Source: Fuerstiella sp. (GTDB lineage Bacteria; Planctomycetota; Planctomycetia; Planctomycetales; Planctomycetaceae). From it: a DNA stretch of 64,000 nt. Under the pieces are notes generated by a model. It searched no databases, had not been told where the DNA came from, and worked only from the letters and a program-made list of their open reading frames with translations. This document shows, one piece after another, positions 19,209 through 27,735 of the stretch; within the stretch, counting starts at the first letter, position 1; each line of letters starts with the position of its first letter. Made by a program: the position numbers and the translations under genes. The stretch is from assembly GCA_022447225.1 (NCBI GenBank), contig JAKVAZ010000009.1, positions 186,001 to 250,000 of the forward strand, written 5' to 3'.

Positions 19209-22200
19209 TTATTTAATTGTAGCCAGTGGTTTGCAGTGCAGCACCTCATCCGGAACCGGTTGCTCCTCAAATCCCGGCCCCTTCCATTTTACCTCAAGCC
19301 CCCAGGTGCCGCCCGCATTGAAATAATCAAGGCGAATCGGGTGCAGACCGGCTTTCAGGGGAATGATGTCTGAAACCGGTCCCAGTCCATGCAGTCCATC
19401 ATTGGAAACAACAAGCGTTTCGCCAATGTACAGACAGCTCCCGTCGTTCGAGGAGGTACTAAAAGTGTAGATGCCGTCCCGCGGAATGTCGATTAAGCCA
19501 CTGAAATGAATGGCAAAGTACAGATCCCGCTCTCGGACGTCGAGCGTGAAATTGGGCGCAATGAATTCCGAAACGAGGTGCGATTCTGCAACATTGTTAA
19601 GTTCAGCATAATCGCCGTGGAAGTAACGGTAGTTTAGGCCCGGTCGGGTCCTGCCTGGCCTGACGTCTGTGCCAAAATCTTCCGGAGTAAACCGAGTATA
19701 CGTGGCGGTTGCCATTTCCGTGCAGATCCTGCCATCGATGAACCCGCGTGCCGACACCGTCACAGTTTCGTTCAGTTTAAGCGGACCGACATAAATCGGT
19801 GAATCAACTGTGACACGTGATCCGTCCAGAGTGTAATGGATTTGGGCCACCTGGGGCTCCACAGACAATTTCAGATCAATCTCACCGGTGAATCCCCGCA
19901 CGACGCGGTCAAACGTCACGTTGCCGTATTCACCATCGTTATGCGACATGGCAAACTCAATCAACTGCATATTGTCCTGAATAGTCAGGTGCTGCCACTG
20001 CCGCCGTTTCGCGTCAGCCCCAGTCAGGAGTGCAGTGTCGTCATACGCTTCCTGAGCGATTTTCTGATAAACAGTGCGCGCCAGTCCGTAGGCTTCGTGA
20101 GCCGCAGCTCGTTCCTGGGAACGTATGTTCATGGCCTTTTGAAGCCAGAGCTGATCGATGCTGTCCAGACACCACTCGGCGCTCAGTTTTGAGGCACGAA
20201 CAGGCTGATCACTCACCCGGACAGTCACGGGATTCGTATGTGAAGCGGCAAGAATCCGCAGAGCCACCCAGCTGCTGCGTTCGATCGGGACATCAAAAGA
20301 AACAGGGATCTCTGAACCGTCAGCAAGGATCTCCTGCTGGTCTGCTACCTGGCCATTGACAATGAGTTCAAGAGTCACATTGCGTGAGTCTCCGATACGG
20401 GCACGCTCCAGATGCCAGTAGGGTTTGGAGGTATACGGCAGATCCCGGATCGGAATCTGCTCGCGACCGTTCCGCAACATTTCATCCTTCAGAAATGTGT
20501 CCCAGTTCCCCGCTCCTCTGAACACGGTGCGAGGTTCGTCATCCAGCAGAGCCGCCACATTTGCAGTGACACGAACAGTTTCCGGTCCATTGAGCTCAAC
20601 CGCACTTCGTTCTGCGTCACCGGACACAATACCGTTCACAGCAAAGTCCATCAGATGACTGGAACCGTCAGACACGTACGAACGACCGGCCTGCACACCG
20701 CGCACCCAGGCGGGATAGCTGACGCGGGAAGAATCCTCAATCCTGACATAGCTGCGTCCCAGCCCCACTCGTTCACCATAGATACAGGGAAAATCGGTCT
20801 CTCCACTGGCCTTAATGTCGAAACCACAATTCATCATGTGATACCAGACATTGAGTTCCCAGACGTAGGGAGTATCAACAGTAGAAAGAAAATCCACGGC
20901 ATCATGTGCGGCATGCACCAGCGACTCCTGGGCACCGATCCCGTCCATCGGCGGCACCACGTAGTTGGGCAGTCGGGCCTCGGGAAAGACATCCAGACCC
21001 CATCCGGAATGCGCTGCACCTGTCACAGCCCCCTGCAGTTTTGCCCACTTAACTATGGGCAGCCCCCAACTCGGCCATTCGCTCTTGGCCGTGGTGCCCG
21101 GATAGTCGTCTTCAGTCAAACCCAGCAGGCACAGGTGACCGGTGTGATCACTTGGAAATTGCGAGACCTCTACGTCGTAACGAATCACGTTCGTCTTCGT
21201 GGAGACTTCATCAGCTGCGCCGCAGAAATTATTTTTTTGATGTTCCCAGCCAGGCCCCCACGTCAGCACGTTTCCGACGTTCAGACCTTCCCCCTCAATA
21301 TGATGCAGCATGACCGGAGCTTCGACACCAATTGCCGGACTTTGATAGTGCATACATCCGGAGGCGTGAATGTGATGGTCACCCGAGATCCAGCCCCGGG
21401 CCTGCGGATTAACCCAGCGGGTCAACTGTAGTTCAATCGGGTGAACTTCTACCTCCGGCACATCCACACTTTTTCTTTCCCGGAGATATTCGGGTCCACG
21501 ACCATAATCGATCTGATAACGCCCCGCCGGCAGCATCACATACTCACCGCTTGTCCGGTAAATCTGTTCCTGAAAGAAAAAATCGGGTGCTGTGCGCCGT
21601 GCGGGCAGTGGATAAAGCTGGCCCTTTTCATCCTGAATCACCAGTGACCCGGTTGTGGGTTGGCCATCGTGATCCCGGATATTGAAGATCACTTTGACAG
21701 CAGAATCACAGTGAAAAAGCACGTGCAAATCGTTGCGGAATCCAATGTCCTGCGATCCATGTCCCACATCGAACGCGAGATGCCCTTCGCGTTCACCGGC
21801 ATCGCGACTGAACACGGTTACAATTCGATATTCAACAGGCAGTCCGCTCAGACGGGAGTTGAGAGGTCTCTTATCCAGCATCTCAACTTTCATCCAGCGT
21901 TCCTGCACTTCGACAGGAGTGATGGTTCCTTCCTGTGCGAAGTCCATTGTCGGCTGGTTGTTCCTGCTGGTCACTTCCAGTCTTGCCGTCACTCGGGCCT
22001 CATTACGCACACGAACAAGAAAGATACGCCACCCCTGCTGCTGCAGTCGGGAGTGGCATTCACCGGGCCCGACTTTGACACGGGCCTCCGGATTTATGTG
22101 CACGTCAACCAGTGTGTAAGCATTGAGAATTCGCTGAATCTGCCCGATAGTTTGCACATCATCGGACAACTCCATGGCTGCACGCAGGGCGCGAACGTCG

Positions 22201-22469
22201 GTTTCAGAAAGGGGGCTGCCGGCAAAGTCCAGAGCTTCGATCAGACGGCGTGTCTGGGACACCAGTGGCTGGCGATCGACTTCAGACACAATTTCAAGAG
22301 AATCCGATTCAGGTGATACGTCCTGCGGAACCGGATCTGTCGTCGTGATTTCCATTTTTTCCCGGAACGGTGCGGCCGATGTATCTGCGTTGTCCTGCCG
22401 GACCACGGGTGTTGACGTCGGCGAATCACACCCTGCGACACACAGCACCAGCCACAGAGGAATGGACAT
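19209..22469 (-). CDS. CehA/McbA-family lipoprotein with PA14 domain
   Basis: This protein of about 1086 residues begins with a lipoprotein signal ending in LCVAGC, so it is probably anchored outside the cytoplasm. The middle holds a PHP-like metallohydrolase of the CehA/McbA group, with GWISGDHHIHASGCMHY as metal-binding His cluster and HIEGEGLNVGNVLTWGPGW, then AAHSGWGLDVFPE. Near the C-terminus is a chitobiase-type C-terminal repeat (YTLDGSRVTVDSPIY). The last 140 residues form a PA14 domain (GIYTFSTSSNDGSCLYIGE). Members of this group cleave carbamates or phosphoesters, but substrates are usually unknown. PA14 domains often bind glycans, so an extracellular carbohydrate-related hydrolase is a reasonable guess. 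ATG 22469 was chosen for the signal; 22511 is an alternative. Confidence 0.85.
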   Translation of the reverse strand: MSIPLWLVLCVAGCDSPTSTPVVRQDNADTSAAPFREKMEITTTDPVPQDVSPESDSLEIVSEVDRQPLVSQTRRLIEALDFAGSPLSETDVRALRAAMELSDDVQTIGQIQRILNAYTLVDVHINPEARVKVGPGECHSRLQQQGWRIFLVRVRNEARVTARLEVTSRNNQPTMDFAQEGTITPVEVQERWMKVEMLDKRPLNSRLSGLPVEYRIVTVFSRDAGEREGHLAFDVGHGSQDIGFRNDLHVLFHCDSAVKVIFNIRDHDGQPTTGSLVIQDEKGQLYPLPARRTAPDFFFQEQIYRTSGEYVMLPAGRYQIDYGRGPEYLRERKSVDVPEVEVHPIELQLTRWVNPQARGWISGDHHIHASGCMHYQSPAIGVEAPVMLHHIEGEGLNVGNVLTWGPGWEHQKNNFCGAADEVSTKTNVIRYDVEVSQFPSDHTGHLCLLGLTEDDYPGTTAKSEWPSWGLPIVKWAKLQGAVTGAAHSGWGLDVFPEARLPNYVVPPMDGIGAQESLVHAAHDAVDFLSTVDTPYVWELNVWYHMMNCGFDIKASGETDFPCIYGERVGLGRSYVRIEDSSRVSYPAWVRGVQAGRSYVSDGSSHLMDFAVNGIVSGDAERSAVELNGPETVRVTANVAALLDDEPRTVFRGAGNWDTFLKDEMLRNGREQIPIRDLPYTSKPYWHLERARIGDSRNVTLELIVNGQVADQQEILADGSEIPVSFDVPIERSSWVALRILAASHTNPVTVRVSDQPVRASKLSAEWCLDSIDQLWLQKAMNIRSQERAAAHEAYGLARTVYQKIAQEAYDDTALLTGADAKRRQWQHLTIQDNMQLIEFAMSHNDGEYGNVTFDRVVRGFTGEIDLKLSVEPQVAQIHYTLDGSRVTVDSPIYVGPLKLNETVTVSARGFIDGRICTEMATATYTRFTPEDFGTDVRPGRTRPGLNYRYFHGDYAELNNVAESHLVSEFIAPNFTLDVRERDLYFAIHFSGLIDIPRDGIYTFSTSSNDGSCLYIGETLVVSNDGLHGLGPVSDIIPLKAGLHPIRLDYFNAGGTWGLEVKWKGPGFEEQPVPDEVLHCKPLATIK

Positions 22470-22749
22470 CCACGAAAGAGAACTCCATTCATCTTGATAC
22501 GTCACCGTCATGACTCTGTCTTTCAGCAGCTAAACGAACTGGTGTTGTCATTGACTTGTGTGAAATCTGTAACAGAATCAAAACCGGAACCAACTCCAAC
22601 GATAACAGATGCGGCAGTCTTCACAACAAACACGAATCGGGCAGAAACGCTGATTAACCCGGTTCCGGCGACTGATGACCTTTCCGGGTGACCGGGACCT
22701 TCCAACCATCGTCTGCTGAGCAGACAGACCACTGACAGGGCTGCACAAA

Positions 22750-23514
22750 ATGCAATTCCAAATACGATTAAGAATCACTGCCGTTGTGATCGGCTGTATT
22801 TTTAGCCATTCGACCTCGTTCTGCGGACAACCGGAAAAGGACGAATTCTCCGTTCGGACTGTCAACACGACACAGTTGACCGTCAGGTTTACGAGTGATT
22901 TCGAACTCACCGGTGACGGGAACGCTGATGCCTGGACCAGGGCCAAGTGGATTGACCTGAACAAGCGACCCGGCGCCGGACACAACTATTCCACACGATT
23001 CAAAACGCTGTATTCCGAGACTGGAATCTACTTCCTTTTTGACGGAACAGATTCGCTCCTTACTGCCACAATGGAAGACGATTTCGCAGACCTGTATCTG
23101 GAAGATGTATTTGAAGTCTTTCTGTGGACCGACGAGTCGTATCCCGTCTACTTCGAATATGAAATATCACCTTTAAACAAAGAGTTGCCGATTCTGATTC
23201 CCAATTTCGGCGGACATTTCATGGGGTGGCGACCGTGGCGCTACGAAGGGGATCGCAAAACCCGAACAAAGATCAGTATCACCGGAGGTCCGGCGCAGTC
23301 CGGCTCACAGATTGAGAGATGGACCGCAGAAGTATTCATTCCCTATTCGTTACTGAATCCTTTAAAAAATGTCCCGCCAAAATCCGGAACGACGTGGCGG
23401 GGCAACGTGTACCGCATCGATTACGACAACAAAAAGATGACGCAGTGGGACTGGGCTCGTGTAGGCCCCAGCTTTCATGATTACAAACGATTTGGCACGT
23501 TTATTTTTGAGTGA
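22750..23514 (+). CDS. secreted carbohydrate-binding module family 9-like protein
   Basis: The 254-residue product has an N-terminal signal peptide (hydrophobic 8-20, FSHSTSFCG cleavage region). A single beta-sandwich follows that I recognise as CBM9-like, a fold also used by several dioxygenase-associated or xylanase domains. Typical sequence is NADAWTRAKWIDLN, YSETGIYFLFDGTDS, YLEDVFEVFLWTDE and a closing WTAEVFIPYSLLNP. The module probably binds a polysaccharide outside the cell. No catalytic domain is attached. It is divergent from the CehA/McbA-like gene, with 280 bases between the two starts. Confidence 0.85.
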   Translation: MQFQIRLRITAVVIGCIFSHSTSFCGQPEKDEFSVRTVNTTQLTVRFTSDFELTGDGNADAWTRAKWIDLNKRPGAGHNYSTRFKTLYSETGIYFLFDGTDSLLTATMEDDFADLYLEDVFEVFLWTDESYPVYFEYEISPLNKELPILIPNFGGHFMGWRPWRYEGDRKTRTKISITGGPAQSGSQIERWTAEVFIPYSLLNPLKNVPPKSGTTWRGNVYRIDYDNKKMTQWDWARVGPSFHDYKRFGTFIFE

Positions 23515-24144
23515 ATCGACGCCTGGATGGTTCGTGTAACGCAACTGGTGGATCAACGTGTGCCGGCAAATGGGAACCGGGGTTCTGTGATTATGGGCGG
23601 GAAGTCAAACCGGGAATTCACACTGCCGGCTGAAGTCCTCTCATTATCTGGTGGATGCAGGATCCTGCATCCACCAAAACACGTATTGCGGAATACTCGC
23701 ATCACTGTTTGTGACTCCCGAGTCGTAGCCACTGCGCATCGATGTTCGTCAACGCCAGTGGCGTTCCTCACTGCAGAACGTCAACTCGACGCAGCATTGA
23801 AGGCTTTCGAACTGCCGGTCATGGGCCACCCGGCGTGCCGGTTCGAAGTGCCTGAATCCATCCCGCGGATTCACCGCGAGTGATTCCACGTCATGGCAGC
23901 TCACACATCATTCCGCTGTCGGAACGAAACGAGCCGACAGGGCGTTATTTTCGTTGTTACCCTGATCGTCATATCGATACGACTCTCAGGTGGGCAGCGA
24001 AGTTTGGACCGGTGACCAACGATCGCCACATGTCCGGCAATCGTCATCTGACGGCCCCGAATTACGCCCCCGGGCAACAGGCAAACGACGTCGTGGAATC
24101 ACACCTGATACGAATCGGGTCGGAGAACAAACTTTGTAACAGGA
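23515..24144. other. convergent gap with a large palindrome
   Basis: This gap separates two convergent genes. It has no supported coding frame but contains a perfect 28-bp palindrome (listed separately) and a looser stem near 23808-23855 (TTCGAACTGCCGG against CCGGTTCGAA). The frame at 23527-23883 is not supported by any family resemblance. Confidence 0.5.
23649..23676. repeat. perfect 28-bp palindrome
   Basis: Two 14-base arms (TGGTGGATGCAGGA and its exact reverse complement) meet without a spacer at GGATCC. The copy lies between convergent genes, about 135 bases after the CBM9-like stop codon. There is no T tract on either side, so it is a poor intrinsic terminator. It could form a cruciform, or an RNA hairpin whose closest bases would have to open into a loop. 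A dimeric protein site is another option. Confidence 0.8.
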
Positions 24145-25782
24145 TCAGCGATTTCGAAACCGTCTGATCGCATCAGATGTCACTCCGGATTCGTCTGCGC
24201 GAATATCGTTGAGCCGCTGGCAGTTATTCAGATGCTGCAATCCTTGTTCCGTGACTGCCGTCTTTCCGATCCCCAGTGATCGAAGTTTGGTCAGTCCTGA
24301 CAGTTGGGCCATCCCTGCATCGGTGATCTGTGTGCCGTTTAGATACAGCGTGCTGAGTTGAGAAATCGTTCCAAGACGCTTTAGAGCAGCGTCGGTAATT
24401 CCGGTGTTTGAGAGCCAGACACTGTTGAGCTTTGGAAATAAAGTCAGGTGGTCAACAGCCCTGTCCGTGACCGCCGTATTATCGAGAACCAGTTGCTGCA
24501 GTTGTGATAGTGGGATCAGAGACTTAATACCCTGACCAGTTATTCGAGTTTTCGCCAGCGATAAACTGGAGATGCTCGTCAGAGAGGTGAGGTATGCAAC
24601 ACCAGCGTCGGACAGCGGTGTTCCATCCAGATTCAGATACGTCAAACTTGTCAGTGAACGCAAATGGGCCACACCGTCGTCGGTTATCTGCTCACAGTCC
24701 TTAAGTGACAGTGTCCGCAGACGTTCCAGTTTCGACAGGTGTTCCAGCCCGGCATCGGTCATCCGGCCCGAATCCAGCTGGAGAGAGATCAGATTTCCGA
24801 ATCGCCTGATAATCTCGAGCCCGTCATTCGACACCTCACACCCGTCCAGTCGCAAACGTTTGAGCTGACTCATGCTCTGAAGGTATTTAAGTCCGTCGGA
24901 GGACACCGGATAGCCGAAACCGTATCCGATTTTCAAATCTTCCATCCCGGTAAGTGCATCCAGATGCCGCAACCCCTCTTGTGTTCCATGACCAGAAAGA
25001 CCAAGTTTTTTCAGTCTGGTAAGTGCAGCCAGATGTGATTGTCCTGAATTGCCGATGTTGGTGCCGAACAAGTTGACCTCTTCAAGCTCCGTGAGATTCT
25101 TTAAATGGCGTGCACCATCGTCGCTGACATCGTCACATAAACTGAGATCCAGTTTTCGAAGTGAGGTCAGCCCCGCCACGTGCCTGAGAGATTCGTCGGA
25201 AGTCGAAAACGAGGGCATGTCCAATTGAACGATCTGTTCCTGATCGTTCAATTGGAATTTCGCCCCGATTTTCTCCAGAGCCGATTTCCAGTCGCCGTTG
25301 TTTTCCTCGAGCGCCGGTCCAAGTTGGTCGGGTGAAGGAGCATCGAAGGAACCAGGCTCGGATTTGTGCCGTGGCAGGAAAGGCTTGTGATCTTTTTCCA
25401 GGTAAATCACTCGAATCGTGCGATTTTCGATACGAGAGATCTTTCCGAACGAAAGCTGTTTGGCCACCTCGTGTGGTTCACCGAGTGCTGAAGAGGTGAA
25501 CGTCACGGAGTTTCCGCTTCCGCTGAAGACCCATTCAGCGGAATTCATCTTGAGGAGCAGCGACTTCAAGGCCTCTTCTATGAACTCTCGATCTGGTTTG
25601 CGATACACTCCAACAATCTCGATCTCAACACCGGCTGGATCTTTGGTCTCGACATCGGCTATCCCCTCGTCAGGAAGTGTTTCCGTAATTTGAGTTTTGT
25701 CAGCTAATTGTTGCCTTTCGGTATCACAGCTGATGAGAAGTAGCAGGACCGAAAGACAAGCAATGTATTGTCGTGTCATCAT
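24145..25782 (-). CDS. leucine-rich-repeat lipoprotein
   Basis: The 545-residue protein starts with a lipoprotein signal ending LLLLISC. After about 190 residues of unassigned sequence it contains about 14 leucine-rich repeats of 24-25 residues. These follow the consensus LxxLxxLxxLxLxxTxITDxG, the pattern of RNI-like/GALA-like repeats common in planctomycetes. LRR proteins usually bind other proteins; no partner is evident here. The start at 25782 is the first of two adjacent ATGs and has an AGGAGC eight bases upstream. An upstream frame extension to 25860 is not supported. Confidence 0.9.
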   Translation of the reverse strand: MMTRQYIACLSVLLLLISCDTERQQLADKTQITETLPDEGIADVETKDPAGVEIEIVGVYRKPDREFIEEALKSLLLKMNSAEWVFSGSGNSVTFTSSALGEPHEVAKQLSFGKISRIENRTIRVIYLEKDHKPFLPRHKSEPGSFDAPSPDQLGPALEENNGDWKSALEKIGAKFQLNDQEQIVQLDMPSFSTSDESLRHVAGLTSLRKLDLSLCDDVSDDGARHLKNLTELEEVNLFGTNIGNSGQSHLAALTRLKKLGLSGHGTQEGLRHLDALTGMEDLKIGYGFGYPVSSDGLKYLQSMSQLKRLRLDGCEVSNDGLEIIRRFGNLISLQLDSGRMTDAGLEHLSKLERLRTLSLKDCEQITDDGVAHLRSLTSLTYLNLDGTPLSDAGVAYLTSLTSISSLSLAKTRITGQGIKSLIPLSQLQQLVLDNTAVTDRAVDHLTLFPKLNSVWLSNTGITDAALKRLGTISQLSTLYLNGTQITDAGMAQLSGLTKLRSLGIGKTAVTEQGLQHLNNCQRLNDIRADESGVTSDAIRRFRNR

Positions 25783-26566
25783 AACGGCTGCTCCTGTTTG
25801 TGTTGGCTTGTGTTTAACCGGCCCCGGGGGAACCTCGACGCGCAAAACACTCCGTCCCAATCATTTCCGAACCAGTCCTCAGTGTCCTTACCCGCACCCC
25901 GGCGTTGAACCAACCAGATCAGAACCACGCCTGCCGACAAAGTGGTACTCGAGAACAACGGCTTTGGCAGGTCACCGTGGCTGACGGGACAATTGGCTCC
26001 GTGTTCGCGGGAATCCTGCCACATACGGCACACATCATGACTCCCCCTAAAGGCAGAAACACGAGCGACTATGTTTGCGAAGTCGAATGACTGATCGACA
26101 ACGACGCGCGGGCCATGTTTAAGTCCTGCGCGATAGAAGGTCCATGTCCGCGTACTCCCCGGCTAGGATATTATCTGGCTGATCTTCGGACAAACAATGA
26201 GGTAACTCAGGGCCTGCGGGCAAGGTACGAAGAGTCCCGCAGACCGACCTGTCGCTCACTAAGTGTATTCACTGCACAAACTCGTCCCTGCGACATGACG
26301 GCATGCCTCAAAGACCGACGACATGTCAAAAACGTCGCATCGACTCCGGCTCTTCCGGGTTCCACTGCAGGGCACCTTCCGGAAACACGGGCTCCAACAA
26401 ACGTCACCGAATATTTGTGTTTTTAACGGTTTGCTGTTTCGAATAGTGAACCGCATTCGTGTCTGCGGACGCGCGGTGAGCTGCCGGACTAAAACACCGC
26501 AGCAACGGCAACACAGCCGGAATCGCGGTCACTGCCGTGACAACCCACGGCCCCGCTGCTTCGGAT
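25783..26566. other. long gap, nothing supported
   Basis: Nearly 800 bases separate two minus-strand genes. Frames up to 103 codons are open but show no family pattern. A 7-bp inverted repeat TGGCAGG (25965) and CCTGCCA (26015) lies 43 bases apart. I see no tRNA or strong terminator. Confidence 0.4.
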
Positions 26567-27613
26567 TCATGGTCCTGTCGGTAACTGAACGGCCTGTCCC
26601 ACCTCAGCACTGCGTGCAACGGCTTCGGTGAATTCCATGTATCGTACACCTGTAGCAAAGTCAGTAAATTCGATTACCCCATTGCCACGAATCGCGTCGA
26701 TAAACTCTTCTTCAACCCGCCAGCTCCCCTGTTTTTCTGCAGGAACAGAAATTTCCCGAAGCTCACTGTCACCTGCGCGCGCACCCAGCAACTGATCATC
26801 CGGGTTGCAGACACAATGCAGCGTTCCCTCACTGCCAAAGATCCGAATCTGCATGGGTGGTGCGTGATGCATTGCGCCGCTGAGATGATAGATTCCCCGG
26901 GCACCTCCAGGCAGTTCCGTCAGGACATGCACACTGTCCGGAGTGCTCACGTCAACGGAGTCACCAGTGGAAGCATCAGTCCGCTTTGACGTGTAGATCT
27001 GCGTCTGCGCGAGGACCCGGACCGGATCAGGAACCCAGCGAACCAGTGTTTCATGCAGAATCCCCATGGCAAGCATATTGAGACCGCTGAGTTCTTTCGA
27101 CTGACGCCAGTGCAGGGGAGTCGTCGGATCCATGAGACTGTTGTTGCACCCCAGAACAACAACTTCCCGCAACTCACCTACATAACCGTCCTGAATCAAT
27201 TCCTGAACAACCCGATGAACCTCAAGACCAAACGGACTGGGTACAATTTGAGTGACCAGCTCAGTATTCTTTTGACTGGCCTCAAACATGCGTCGAGCTT
27301 CATTGGCATCACGAGCCATTCGTGCTTCCACGAGGACATGTTTTCCGGCCTGTAGTGCCGCAATGGTGATCTCACAGTGCAGATAAGGCCAGGTGCCAAT
27401 GACGACAGCATCGATATCGTCGTCGTTGACGAGTTCCTGCCACGTGTCGAACGTTCGGGGTATCCCGTACTCCCCGGCAGCCTGTTGAGTCGATTCCGGC
27501 CGACGGTTACAAACGCTGACAATCTCGACACTGTCGCACGCACGTAACCCAGGAACATGTCGCAAACGAGTGTTGGCCCCAAGCCCCACAATTCCCACGC
27601 GAATTGTTTTCAT
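26567..27613 (-). CDS. Gfo/Idh/MocA-family oxidoreductase
   Basis: The 348-residue product has the Rossmann signature GIVGLGANTRLRHVPGL at residues 8-24, where the family binds NAD(P). It then has VIGTWPYLHCEITIAALQAGKHVLVE and a C-terminal alpha/beta domain with GTLHCVCNPDDQ. Members act on sugars or inositols. The catalytic EKP motif is replaced by EAR (EARMARDANEARRM), so its activity may differ from classic dehydrogenases. An AAGGA seven bases upstream supports the ATG at 27613. There is no signal peptide. Its upstream neighbour on the same strand is the molybdopterin oxidoreductase, 122 bases away. Confidence 0.92.
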   Translation of the reverse strand: MKTIRVGIVGLGANTRLRHVPGLRACDSVEIVSVCNRRPESTQQAAGEYGIPRTFDTWQELVNDDDIDAVVIGTWPYLHCEITIAALQAGKHVLVEARMARDANEARRMFEASQKNTELVTQIVPSPFGLEVHRVVQELIQDGYVGELREVVVLGCNNSLMDPTTPLHWRQSKELSGLNMLAMGILHETLVRWVPDPVRVLAQTQIYTSKRTDASTGDSVDVSTPDSVHVLTELPGGARGIYHLSGAMHHAPPMQIRIFGSEGTLHCVCNPDDQLLGARAGDSELREISVPAEKQGSWRVEEEFIDAIRGNGVIEFTDFATGVRYMEFTEAVARSAEVGQAVQLPTGP

Positions 27614-27735
27614 TATTCTGTCCTTCGGTACTGAATGTTGTAGTCAACTGTCGAGACCATAGTCTGGTGTCAAACGGTGCTCAGGTCAAAATGGTCGGTG
27701 CCCCGCGTTCAGCGCCGGACACACAACAGGTTCAA

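Noticed and set aside
20412-21431. 339-codon plus-strand frame inside the CehA/McbA-like gene
   Set aside because: Antisense shadow of the real gene.
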